NCBI GenBank assembly: GCA_004561785.1
Contig: SFUB01000045.1
Span: 1 to 10,633 of the forward strand
Direction: 5' to 3'
Length of the DNA: 10,633 bases
DNA from: a bacterium
GTDB lineage: Bacteria; Bacillota_I; Bacilli_A; RFN20; CAG-826
Shown here: one piece after another, positions 1-6,652 of the stretch
Numbering within the stretch: the first letter of the stretch is position 1
Layout: the number at the start of each line of letters is the position of its first letter
The notes under the pieces: model-generated
Databases searched by the model: none
Told to the model about the DNA's origin: nothing
The model's input: the letters and a program-made list of their open reading frames with translations, nothing else
Made by a program: the position numbers and the translations under genes

Positions 1-1
1 T

Positions 2-157
2 GTCATGGGCAATACGGGGCTTGTGCTTGAAGTCCTCGACATTGGATCCACCGAATTCGATGGTTGGTCGACCTTCGCTCCGGTTGTACCGGATGGGACC
101 GCATCCAACGAGTTCACCGAAGGCATCATGATTTCCATCCAGGTGCTTGAGTACTGA
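2..157 (+). CDS. 3' end of an unrecognised protein gene (5' end outside window)
   Basis: An open frame runs from the window edge to TGA at 155-157 and gives 51 C-terminal residues ending ISIQVLEY. The visible part is hydrophilic, rich in Gly, Thr, Glu and Asp, with no Cys and no membrane segment. I do not recognise a family. The stop codon is one base before the ATG of the lipoprotein gene (TGA-T-ATG), so the two are very probably co-transcribed and translationally coupled. An in-frame ATG at 5-7 exists, but nothing suggests it is the true start, so the gene probably begins upstream of the window. A surface or envelope role can be guessed only from its lipoprotein partner. Confidence 0.6.
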   Translation, partial: VMGNTGLVLEVLDIGSTEFDGWSTFAPVVPDGTASNEFTEGIMISIQVLEY

Positions 158-158
158 T

Positions 159-2555
159 ATGAGAAGAACGTTCGCGTTTTCTCTTTCAGTCTTGGGTGTT
201 TTAGCTCTTTGCGCTTGCGCCCCCCAAACCCCTCTAGAGAGTTCTTCTAGCGTTGACTCTACTTCTAAGCCTTCCTCCTCCGAATCCTCTTTGATTCCTT
301 CTTCGAGCGAAGGGATGGGGTCGGAAACGGCCCCTTCTTCTCAGGAGGAATCCTCTTCGGAATCTTCTGAACCAGATCTTCCTTTGGATTTAACGGCGGA
401 GAATTTATCCCTTCTTTTCAAAAAGATGAAGGAAACGAGGCGCTTCGTTTTCGGCTCCTCCGGTTCTAATTCGCTGACTTTTGCCCCCGATTATCTTGCT
501 TCGCCCATTCAAGGCATTGGGTATATCGCCTTGAATAGCTACGACTCCGAGAAAACCCAGTCGGAGAAATTGCTTTATCAGTGCTCCTTCACGTTCACCG
601 GGAAAGTCAATGTGACAACCCCATTGCTGAAGAAAACCCTTTTCGATCTGGTGGGCACCCCCTATACGGACTTTTCTGAATTCAATTATCTTTCTGGACT
701 CCCTGACGCCTCGTTTTCCAAAGCCTCTTTCTTCGATGCGAAAGAAGATGGATATCTATTCTCAATTGATGAGGATTTAGTCACTGCTTTGGCGACGATG
801 TGTGGATATGGCAAAGAAGCGGCAAACGGCTCTTTTTACCGCGCCAAAATCTCTTTGAACAAACACAACGCCGTCTCCTTTGTGCTTCAGGGCTTCAACG
901 ATGCTTTCAAACTCGTGGACACCGCCGCTTCCGGATCTTTTGCCGCGATTGGAACTGCATCCTGCGAACCGTTGGAGCAGTACTTGAAGGAAAATCCGGA
1001 TTTGCCTTCAAAATCCTTGAGCCTTGCGGAGATTTCCTCTTTGTCCTTTGCTGACGATAATGACGTCGTCTCTTTGGATAACGAAAGCCATGCCACCTTA
1101 ACCGACGGCAGCTCCGGCTTGATCGCAAAAGAAGAGATCAACCGCACGAAAGAGGCTTATGAGCGTTTCTTGATCGATCCGTCCACCGGGGACAAAACCG
1201 CGACCCTCGTCGAGAACGAAGAAGACGGGATTCCCTCTTACGTCGGGCTCAACGGCGATAACGAAGTGGTGAGGGAGAAATTTGAGAAATATTATTCGTT
1301 CGACAGTACCTTTCCCTTTATTTATTCCTTGCTAAGTTCGGATTTGAAGGCCTTCCGCGAAGTGGAATCCGGCCATTACCATTACTATGGTTGGCTCCAT
1401 TCCTCGTTATTCTCCTCTGTGTCCTCGCTGAATGGGTCGAGAGGCATTTCTGCCCTGGATCTCTATGTTGAAAACGGTTCGTTCCAAAAAATCGTCTTCT
1501 CCTATCCTACCCAAACAGGGACCAATTCCTCCGGCTCTTCCTTCCTTTACGATCTTGAGATCGTCTCTTCTTTGGCTGAGGACCGTCCTCTTACTCCGGT
1601 GAAGCCTTATGAGAGCAAACCGTTCTCCGATGAGCTCGCCAAAGCTTTCAAGGCCTTTGATGGGAACCGCCCTTTCCAAGTCGTGGCCCAAGACGACCGG
1701 ACTTCCCATTTTAAATACACTACCACTTATACCGGGGATGTCCTTCTTTTCAGAACGGATTACTTCACGGGTGCGGGGCCGAAGTCTTACACCCATGGCT
1801 ACAAAAAGGTCGACGAGAACTCTTATCGCAGATTCCTCGTCGATCGAGAAGGCAATCTCCTCCCGAATGGCTTCGCCACCGCGGGGCAAGTAAAAGACGA
1901 GATTGGTTTTCATCTGTCCCCGAACGTCTTCAAGAAGAAAGCGGACGGTACGTTCGTCTTTGATTCTTACGTCCTGTCCGGGGCGAAAGACGGAATGATC
2001 CTCGGCACCCAGAAAAAGAACTTCTTACCTTCCACGTTCGCCATGAGCCTTTCTTTGGGAGGCGATGTCGCCTCCGCTTCCTATTCTTACAGCGATGGCC
2101 TCTTCTCTTCGGGATCGGAAACCTTAAGTTTCGCTTATGACGAAGACGTTGCCCTATCGGGCGATCTCGCCGCCTCCTTGGAGTCTTTGGCCGAATTCAA
2201 AGAGCCAACCTCTTGGGATGATGAGGGAAGCAGCTTCATGACCTATCTTCGTAAGTACTTCGGGGACGCGGCTAGCGAAATCCCTTATGTCTATGACCCG
2301 GATCTCTATAAGCTCTGGGATATCAGCGACTCGACGGCGGAACTTGAAATCTCCTCCAATTCCAACACCGCGGATGCCTCCGCCTTCTATGAGAGATATA
2401 AAGAGGCTTTGGTGAAGGAGGGCTTCGTCCTTCAGGAAACCCCGCCTGCCTCCTTGCCTGGCGCGACGGTTTACGTCAAAGGGGATATCTCTCTGCGAAT
2501 CGCCGCAAGCCTCAAAGGCGGAATCTACTTTTGGAAGACCGGGGAATATAAATAG
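159..2555 (+). CDS. Large serine-rich lipoprotein, function unknown
   Basis: This 798-residue protein has a lipoprotein signal peptide: Arg2-Arg3, a hydrophobic stretch (residues 5-17) and a lipobox LCAC, with Cys20 as the predicted lipidation site. The mature protein should sit on the outer face of the cytoplasmic membrane. Residues about 25-72 are a Ser/Glu/Pro-rich low-complexity tether. The rest is a beta-rich ectodomain with many Phe, Tyr and Ser residues. It may consist of three diverged units (about 78-265, 311-480 and 491-690) plus a C-terminal cap (about 697-798) containing a FYERYKEALVKEGF helix. No catalytic motif or known family was recognised. An upstream in-frame TTG at 147 is rejected because ATG 159 places the Arg-Arg start directly before the hydrophobic core. 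There is no strong ribosome binding site, and translation is probably coupled to the gene ending at 157. A terminator follows directly. Binding, adhesion or envelope maintenance are all possible and unproven. Confidence 0.85.
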   Translation: MRRTFAFSLSVLGVLALCACAPQTPLESSSSVDSTSKPSSSESSLIPSSSEGMGSETAPSSQEESSSESSEPDLPLDLTAENLSLLFKKMKETRRFVFGSSGSNSLTFAPDYLASPIQGIGYIALNSYDSEKTQSEKLLYQCSFTFTGKVNVTTPLLKKTLFDLVGTPYTDFSEFNYLSGLPDASFSKASFFDAKEDGYLFSIDEDLVTALATMCGYGKEAANGSFYRAKISLNKHNAVSFVLQGFNDAFKLVDTAASGSFAAIGTASCEPLEQYLKENPDLPSKSLSLAEISSLSFADDNDVVSLDNESHATLTDGSSGLIAKEEINRTKEAYERFLIDPSTGDKTATLVENEEDGIPSYVGLNGDNEVVREKFEKYYSFDSTFPFIYSLLSSDLKAFREVESGHYHYYGWLHSSLFSSVSSLNGSRGISALDLYVENGSFQKIVFSYPTQTGTNSSGSSFLYDLEIVSSLAEDRPLTPVKPYESKPFSDELAKAFKAFDGNRPFQVVAQDDRTSHFKYTTTYTGDVLLFRTDYFTGAGPKSYTHGYKKVDENSYRRFLVDREGNLLPNGFATAGQVKDEIGFHLSPNVFKKKADGTFVFDSYVLSGAKDGMILGTQKKNFLPSTFAMSLSLGGDVASASYSYSDGLFSSGSETLSFAYDEDVALSGDLAASLESLAEFKEPTSWDDEGSSFMTYLRKYFGDAASEIPYVYDPDLYKLWDISDSTAELEISSNSNTADASAFYERYKEALVKEGFVLQETPPASLPGATVYVKGDISLRIAASLKGGIYFWKTGEYK

Positions 2556-2569
2556 TCTCCAGACGAACC

Positions 2570-2594
2570 AAGCTCCTGGCAACAGGGGCTTTTT
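2570..2594 (+). terminator. Rho-independent terminator of the lipoprotein operon
   Basis: AGCTCCTG (2571-2578) pairs with CAGGGGCT (2583-2590) across a GCAA tetraloop, with one T-G wobble, and A2570 can add a pair. A run of five T (2590-2594) follows. A second A/T-rich hairpin (TTTTTCC 2590-2596 with GGAAAAA 2602-2608) overlaps the T-run. The pair separates the lipoprotein operon from the heat-shock promoter. Confidence 0.85.
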
Positions 2595-2619
2595 CCTTCG
2601 CGGAAAAACTTTTTAAAAA

Positions 2620-2646
2620 TTAGCACTCAAGCCTTGACAGTGCCAA
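2620..2646 (+). promoter_or_regulatory. CIRCE-like operator 1 (HrcA site) overlapping the -35 box
   Basis: TTAGCACTC, nine bases, then CAGTGCCAA. The left arm matches the CIRCE consensus (TTAGCACTC-N9-GAGTGCTAA) exactly, and the right arm matches at 7 of 9 positions. The site covers the -35 hexamer, so bound HrcA should block RNA polymerase. HrcA is the known CIRCE repressor, but its gene is not in the window. Confidence 0.75.
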
Positions 2647-2661
2647 AAAGGGGACTATTCT
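2634..2661 (+). promoter_or_regulatory. Housekeeping sigma-type promoter of hsp20
   Basis: A perfect -35 TTGACA (2634-2639) is followed after 16 bases by TATTCT (2656-2661), a 4 of 6 match to TATAAT. An alternative -10, TTCTAT (2658-2663), has an 18-base spacer. The predicted start site near 2668 lies inside the second CIRCE operator. Confidence 0.75.
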
Positions 2662-2665
2662 ATTG

Positions 2666-2692
2666 TTAGCACTTGGGAATGATGAGTGCTAA
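2666..2692 (+). promoter_or_regulatory. CIRCE operator 2 (HrcA site) at the transcription start
   Basis: TTAGCACTT (2666-2674), nine bases, then GAGTGCTAA (2684-2692). This is the CIRCE inverted repeat with one change in the 18 arm positions. It lies at and just after the predicted start site, the usual place for HrcA control, 46 bp centre-to-centre from operator 1. It contains a GTG (2686) that could be mistaken for an upstream start of hsp20. Confidence 0.93.
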
Positions 2693-2718
2693 AAACAAAC
2701 ATCAGGAGGTTTGCGATT

Positions 2719-3147
2719 ATGGAAAACAAAATGACTCGTTATAACGGAGGGTTCTTGGATCCCTTCTTCGACGCCCTGTTCGGCGATGAGGCCGAAAGCG
2801 AAGATTACGGCGTCCTGAATATGAAGACCGACATTACGGAAGAAGGCGAGAACTACGTGATTGCCATCGAGATGCCGGGAATGGACAAGAAGAACATCTC
2901 CCTCTCGTTGAAGGACAAGTATCTGACCGTCAAGGCCCAGGTCAACCGCGGCGAAGATCTCAAAAACAAACACGGGAATTTCCTCCATCGTGAGCGTTTC
3001 TCCGGCGTTGCCACTCGTTCTTACTACGTCGGCGAAGTCGAGGAGAAGGAAATCAAGGCCAGCTACAAAGACGGCGTCCTTGAAATCGTCTTCCCGAAAG
3101 AATCCGTCAAGAAAGTCCAACAGACCAGCACGATTGCCATTGAGTAA
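2719..3147 (+). CDS. hsp20: Small heat-shock protein, Hsp20/alpha-crystallin family
   Basis: This 142-residue cytosolic holdase chaperone belongs to a family that binds unfolding proteins during heat or other stress and passes them to ATP-dependent chaperones. The short N-terminal arm (1-32) is Phe-rich (GFLDPFFDALFG). The alpha-crystallin domain spans about 34-128, with EMPGMDKKNI in its first half and the hallmark DGVLEIVFPK (118-127). The C-terminal tail carries the I-x-I anchor (IAI, 139-141) that joins subunits into oligomers. Length is normal for the family. The start is ATG 2719, with AGGAGG at 2704-2709 and a 9-base spacer. A longer frame from GTG 2686 is rejected because it begins inside the CIRCE operator. 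Two CIRCE elements overlap the promoter, so HrcA repression with heat induction is expected. The gene is monocistronic, with a terminator 31 bases downstream. Confidence 0.97.
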   Translation: MENKMTRYNGGFLDPFFDALFGDEAESEDYGVLNMKTDITEEGENYVIAIEMPGMDKKNISLSLKDKYLTVKAQVNRGEDLKNKHGNFLHRERFSGVATRSYYVGEVEEKEIKASYKDGVLEIVFPKESVKKVQQTSTIAIE

Positions 3148-3177
3148 GGCCCCTTTCCCCTGATCTCAATTGCCCGT

Positions 3178-3213
3178 AAAGGAGAACTTAGCAGGGTTCT
3201 CCTTTTTTGTTTT
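3178..3213 (+). terminator. Rho-independent terminator of hsp20
   Basis: GGAGAAC (3181-3187) pairs with GTTCTCC (3196-3202) across an 8-base loop. Flanking AAA/TTT extends the stem to ten pairs. The T-tract runs over 3203-3213, interrupted by one G. Confidence 0.9.
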
Positions 3214-3225
3214 CCCGTTCGGGAA

Positions 3226-3231
3226 GATAAT
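3226..3231 (+). promoter_or_regulatory. Candidate -10 box of dut, directly before the start codon
   Basis: GATAAT ends six bases before the dut ATG. Its start site would fall at or next to the ATG and give a leaderless mRNA. The -35 region (17-base spacer) is only the T-tract of the hsp20 terminator, so the promoter is weakly supported. The only Shine-Dalgarno-like sequence is a poor GGGAAG (3221-3226), 11 bases from the ATG. Confidence 0.45.
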
Positions 3232-3237
3232 AAGCCT

Positions 3238-3702
3238 ATGAATAGAATCAGCGCCCATTTCGTGCTTTGCACCCGAGAGGAAATCGACCCAAAATTCCCA
3301 ACCCCGAAGGAAATTGTCTTGCCTAGAAGAGGCACCCCCCGCTCGGCTGGATACGATTTTTATTGCCCTTACGACGTGGTCGTTCCCGCCCATGGAACCG
3401 CCTTCATCCCCACGTGGGTGAAATGTTTGGACATGCCGGAAGACAAAGTTCTGAAGATCTTCGTCCGCTCATCCTTGGGCATCAAGAAAGGTCTTTGTTT
3501 AAGCAACGGCACCGGCATCATCGACAGCGATTACGTTTGGTGCATCGGGATAAGTCTTTATAACCGGACCGAGGAAGACGTTTCCATTGCTTCCGGCGAG
3601 CGCTTTGCCCAAGGCGTTTTCGAAGACTATTTCATCGCCGATGACGACGAGCCCATCGAGACGAGCCGAACGGGTGGATTTGGTTCCACCGGCAAGAGGT
3701 GA
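3238..3702 (+). CDS. dut: dUTP diphosphatase (dUTPase), trimeric family
   Basis: This enzyme hydrolyses dUTP to dUMP and diphosphate in the cytosol, keeping uracil out of DNA and feeding thymidylate synthesis. The 154-residue protein shows all five trimeric dUTPase motifs in order: SAGYDFY (36-42); RSSLGIKKGL (77-86); GTGIIDSDY (91-99), with catalytic Asp96 and the uracil-stacking Tyr99; GERFAQGVF (120-128); and the phosphate-closing C-terminal RTGGFGSTG (144-152). The length is typical. A 20-30 residue N-terminal stretch precedes motif 1, and motif 3 continues with VWCIG where GE/GQ is usual, a minor divergence. The gene lies after the hsp20 terminator and before nrdD on the same strand, matching a shared role in nucleotide supply. 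It lacks a good ribosome binding site and may be translated from a leaderless mRNA. Confidence 0.95.
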   Translation: MNRISAHFVLCTREEIDPKFPTPKEIVLPRRGTPRSAGYDFYCPYDVVVPAHGTAFIPTWVKCLDMPEDKVLKIFVRSSLGIKKGLCLSNGTGIIDSDYVWCIGISLYNRTEEDVSIASGERFAQGVFEDYFIADDDEPIETSRTGGFGSTGKR

Positions 3703-3714
3703 GGCTCTGGGAAG

Positions 3715-3736
3715 AGGAAGGCTTTTCCTGTTTTTT
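3715..3736 (+). terminator. Weak candidate terminator after dut
   Basis: AGGAA (3715-3719) can pair with TTCCT (3725-3729) across five bases, followed by G and six T (3731-3736). The stem has only five pairs, so termination may be partial and dut transcripts could read into nrdD. Confidence 0.35.
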
Positions 3737-3809
3737 CCGTTTTTCCAAGGCTCTTTCCGCAATTTGAAAAATCGTTGAGCATTTTCCTTTATTTTTTGCC
3801 CTCCTAGAT

Positions 3810-3815
3810 TACAAT
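3810..3815 (+). promoter_or_regulatory. Candidate -10 box of nrdDG
   Basis: TACAAT lies in an A/T-rich stretch and predicts a start near 3822. The best -35 is TTTATT (3788-3793, 16-base spacer), only 3 of 6 to consensus. No NrdR-box pair (acaCwAtATaTwGtgt) was seen between 3703 and 3876, so NrdR control is not supported by the sequence. Confidence 0.45.
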
Positions 3816-3823
3816 AAACCCCG

Positions 3824-3855
3824 CACGATGAGTCGGCGAAGCCGGCTCGATCTTG
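3824..3855 (+). promoter_or_regulatory. Stem-loop in the nrdD 5' leader
   Basis: GAGTCGGC (3830-3837) pairs with GCCGGCTC (3841-3848) across a GAA loop, with one T-G wobble. CACGAT (3824-3829) continues the stem with ATCTTG (3850-3855), with one mismatch and a bulged G. No T-run follows, so it is not a terminator. It would stand almost at the mRNA 5' end and stop five bases before the ribosome binding site, which stays exposed. An mRNA-stabilising or regulatory role is inferred. Confidence 0.55.
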
Positions 3856-3876
3856 TCCCTAAGGAGGAGTTTAGAC

Positions 3877-6126
3877 ATGGACCTTAATTTTTCTTTTGCC
3901 TCGATGAGAGTCATCAAAAAGAATGGGAAGGAAGAGGGCTTCGATCCGGCCAAAATCGAGAAAGCCGTCCAATCCTCCAAAGCCAGGCTTGATTCGAAAT
4001 TTAACCCCGATCAGATTCAGACCATCGTTTCCAAGGTCAAAGAGCAGATTGCCGCGGCAGGGGAGGAGAAAATCCCCGTGGCGACCATTCATATTTATGT
4101 TGAAAATGCCTTGGACGAAGTCGATCCCGCCACGGCGGCGCAGTACCGGAGCTGGCGGAACTACAAGGCGGACATGCAAGCCATCTCCGCGGATGCCTTG
4201 GCGACGGCTTCTTCTTTGAGCTATCACGCCGACCACAGCAACGCCAACAGCGATTCCGAACTCATCTCCACCAAACGCTCGCTGAAATACAAAGCCTTCT
4301 CCAAAGGCGTCTACAAACGTTTCTTCTTGACCCCCTCGGAGCGCCAAGCCGTCGAGGATGGCTATTTCTATGTTCACGACATCTCCGATCGACTCGACAC
4401 GATGAACTGCTGCCTATGCGATATGGGCTCCGTTCTCCAAGGCGGGTTCGACATGGAAAACATGCATTACACCGAGCCTACCAGCGTGAGCGCCGCGATC
4501 AACGTCATGTGCGACGTCATGCAGATGGCCGGCTCCCAACAATACGGCGGATTCACCGTCCCCGAAGTCGACACGATCCTCGCTCCTTACGCAGAGAAAT
4601 CCTTCCGCAAATACATGGCGGAATACGCTTCTTTGATGGAGGAGATCAACGCTCCAGTCGATCAAGCCAAAGCCGAGAAATATGCTTATTCGCGCCTTGA
4701 CCGCGATTTGGAGCAGGGCTTCCAAGCTCTTGAATATAACCTCAATACCGTCGCTTCGAGCCGCGGCGATTTCATCTTCACGACCTTCACTTTCGGCTTG
4801 GATCCTCGTCCCATGGCCAAAAGGATCTCTTCGACGATCCTCCGCGTCCGCGGAAACGGGGAAGGCGCCAAAGGCCATAAGGTCCCGGCCGTTTTCCCGA
4901 AACTCGTCTTCCTCTATGACGAAGAGAAACACGGCAAAGGAGGGGTGCTGGAAGACCTTTATAAGCAGGCCGTCATCTGCTCCTCCAAGGCCCAATACCC
5001 GGATTATCTATCCTTGACCGGGGAAGGCTATGTCGCCTCGGTTTACAAGAAATACAAAAACGGCGTCATGCGTTGGTACCTTGGCGACGATAACCTCGTG
5101 AAAGAGGACCCGAACTGGCATGATGATGTCATCTCCCCCATGGGTTGCCGCGCTTATTTGTCCCTTTATTACCGCAAAGGCGGATTCCACCCCGCCGACG
5201 AGAACGATCTCCCCGTCTTCACCGGACGTTGGAACGGTGGGGCAATTTCACTCAATCTCCCCATGATTCTCCGCAAATCCCAGTTGGAAAAGCTGCCGTT
5301 CTACGAATTGCTCGACCATTATCTCGAGATGATCCGCGGGATTCATAAACGCACTTATGAATACCTTGCCAAAATCAAGGCGAGCTGCAATCCCTTGATG
5401 TTCACGCAAGGTGGCTTCTACAAAGGGCACCTCCAGCCCGATGACGAGATCCGCCCGCTTTTGGATTACGTTACCTTCTCCTTCGGCTTCACCGCCCTCA
5501 ACGAAACCCAAATGCTTTACAACGGGAAGTATTTGGACGAAGACAACGATTTCGCCTATGAGGTTTTGAAGCACATCAACGATTTCTCCAACGCCCACAA
5601 AGAGCAAGACCACATCCTCTGGGCGATCTACGGGACCCCGGCCGAATCCCTTTGCTACACCCAACGTGACCAATTTGTCCGGAAATATGGAATCGTGAAC
5701 ACGGTCGGAGATCATCAGTATTTCTCCAATTCCTTCCACAACCCCGTTTGGGTGGACATCGACCACTTCGAGAAAATGGACCGTGAATCGAGCTTCTTCC
5801 ACATCGCTAATGGAGGCCATATCTGCTATACCCGCATTCCGACGGGGAAAAACCTCGAGGCCATCGACCAAGAGATCAAATACGCGATGAAGCTAGGCCT
5901 GTATTTTGGCGTCAACATCGCGAAGAGCTACTGCAACGACTGCGGGGAACAATGGGACGACGACAAACTCGACGAATGCCCGCATTGCCATTCTTCGAAC
6001 ATCACTTCCATCTCCCGCGTATGCGGATATCTCGGTTTCACCCGCCAGGCGAGCAACAACCCCAGGCAGAAATCCCGCATCGCCGACAAAAAGCTGACCG
6101 AAATCAAAGAAAGGAAGGCCATGTGA
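3877..6126 (+). CDS. nrdD: Anaerobic (class III) ribonucleoside-triphosphate reductase, large subunit
   Basis: This 749-residue cytosolic glycyl-radical enzyme reduces ribonucleoside triphosphates to deoxy forms without oxygen, normally with formate as reductant. Residues about 9-100 form an ATP-cone allosteric domain (RVIKKNGKEEGFDPAKIEKAV), the overall activity switch. The ten-stranded barrel core follows, with Cys-rich MNCCLCDM (176-183) and SPMGC (Cys424), both plausible active-site cysteine regions. Near the C-terminus a zinc site uses Cys686, Cys689, Cys701 and Cys704. RVCGYLG (714-720) carries the radical residue Gly717. A 29-residue tail follows the radical motif. The length fits an ATP-cone-containing NrdD. 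ATG 3877 is chosen for its AAGGAGGAG ribosome binding site (3861-3869, 7-base spacing) over the in-frame TTG at 3853. The stop overlaps the nrdG start by one base. The enzyme implies anaerobic growth. Confidence 0.98.
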   Translation: MDLNFSFASMRVIKKNGKEEGFDPAKIEKAVQSSKARLDSKFNPDQIQTIVSKVKEQIAAAGEEKIPVATIHIYVENALDEVDPATAAQYRSWRNYKADMQAISADALATASSLSYHADHSNANSDSELISTKRSLKYKAFSKGVYKRFFLTPSERQAVEDGYFYVHDISDRLDTMNCCLCDMGSVLQGGFDMENMHYTEPTSVSAAINVMCDVMQMAGSQQYGGFTVPEVDTILAPYAEKSFRKYMAEYASLMEEINAPVDQAKAEKYAYSRLDRDLEQGFQALEYNLNTVASSRGDFIFTTFTFGLDPRPMAKRISSTILRVRGNGEGAKGHKVPAVFPKLVFLYDEEKHGKGGVLEDLYKQAVICSSKAQYPDYLSLTGEGYVASVYKKYKNGVMRWYLGDDNLVKEDPNWHDDVISPMGCRAYLSLYYRKGGFHPADENDLPVFTGRWNGGAISLNLPMILRKSQLEKLPFYELLDHYLEMIRGIHKRTYEYLAKIKASCNPLMFTQGGFYKGHLQPDDEIRPLLDYVTFSFGFTALNETQMLYNGKYLDEDNDFAYEVLKHINDFSNAHKEQDHILWAIYGTPAESLCYTQRDQFVRKYGIVNTVGDHQYFSNSFHNPVWVDIDHFEKMDRESSFFHIANGGHICYTRIPTGKNLEAIDQEIKYAMKLGLYFGVNIAKSYCNDCGEQWDDDKLDECPHCHSSNITSISRVCGYLGFTRQASNNPRQKSRIADKKLTEIKERKAM

Positions 6127-6650
6127 TGAACATCGTCCGAATCGATCCTCTTGATTTCAATAACGGCCAGGGACTTCGCTGCGTCGTGTGGGTGGCCGGG
6201 TGCAACCACCATTGCCCGGGCTGCCAAAACAAAGAGGCTCAGGATCCTTCCTTCGGCAAGCCGATGGGGCAGTGGGCATATGATGAAATCGACAAAGCCC
6301 TTTCCAATCCCCATTGCGTCGGAGTGACTTTCTCCGGCGGTGAAGCGACTTATCCAGACAATCGAGAAGAGTGCCTCAGCATCATCCGCCACATCAAAGA
6401 GAAATTCCCCGCAAAAACCATTTGGATTTGGACTGGGTACCTTTATGAAGAAATAAAGGATGTCCCCTTCATGGAATACGTGGATGTCTGCGTGGATGGT
6501 CCTTATGTCGCTAGTTTGAACATTGGCTTCAACCGCCTTCGCTACCGTGGATCTTCCAATCAAAGGGTAATCGACGTCAAGAAAAGCAGAGCCTCCGGAA
6601 AGGTGGTCCTCTTCGTGGATTTCGATGGCCTAACCAGCGAGTCTTTCTGA
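6126..6650 (+). CDS. nrdG: Anaerobic ribonucleotide reductase activating enzyme, radical SAM
   Basis: NrdG uses a 4Fe-4S cluster and S-adenosylmethionine to generate the glycyl radical on NrdD. The 174-residue protein carries the radical-SAM cysteine triad CNHHCPGC (Cys26, Cys30, Cys33). It also has the SAM-contacting FSGGEAT (69-75), WTGY (102-105), VDGPY (123-127) and the family signature RGSSNQRVIDV (141-151). Length and motif order are normal for the family. The Ala in GGEAT, where Pro is more usual, is minor. Its ATG shares the A of the nrdD stop (TGATG), and AAGGAAGG (6111-6118) inside the nrdD end serves as ribosome binding site. Coupled translation of the partners is expected. An in-frame upstream extension to 5952 lies wholly inside nrdD and is rejected. 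The gene ends two bases from the stop codon of the convergent HAD gene. Confidence 0.97.
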   Translation: MNIVRIDPLDFNNGQGLRCVVWVAGCNHHCPGCQNKEAQDPSFGKPMGQWAYDEIDKALSNPHCVGVTFSGGEATYPDNREECLSIIRHIKEKFPAKTIWIWTGYLYEEIKDVPFMEYVDVCVDGPYVASLNIGFNRLRYRGSSNQRVIDVKKSRASGKVVLFVDFDGLTSESF

Positions 6651-6652
6651 AC

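Noticed and set aside
1407..1913. Antisense open frame (168 codons) inside the lipoprotein gene
   Set aside because: It has no start signals and an Arg-rich shadow composition. The sense frame has a signal peptide and lipobox.
2686..2718. Upstream GTG start adding 11 residues to Hsp20
   Set aside because: The GTG lies inside the second CIRCE operator, while ATG 2719 has AGGAGG at the right distance and gives a normal-length protein.
3212..3225. TTCCCG-TT-CGGGAA palindrome between the hsp20 terminator and dut as a regulatory site
   Set aside because: It is short and has no known match. It may be part of terminator read-through structure only.
3703..3876. NrdR boxes or a cobalamin riboswitch upstream of nrdD
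   Set aside because: I looked for paired NrdR-type 16-mers and for B12-box-like sequence and saw neither. Class III enzymes do not need cobalamin.
5248..5871. Long antisense open frame (207 codons) inside nrdD, and similar antisense frames at 3871-4377 and 4414-4995
   Set aside because: They mirror the codon structure of nrdD, have no ribosome binding sites or recognisable protein features, and nrdD itself is certain.
5928..6563. Antisense open frame across the nrdD-nrdG junction
   Set aside because: Both sense genes are certain by motif, and the antisense protein shows no recognisable feature.
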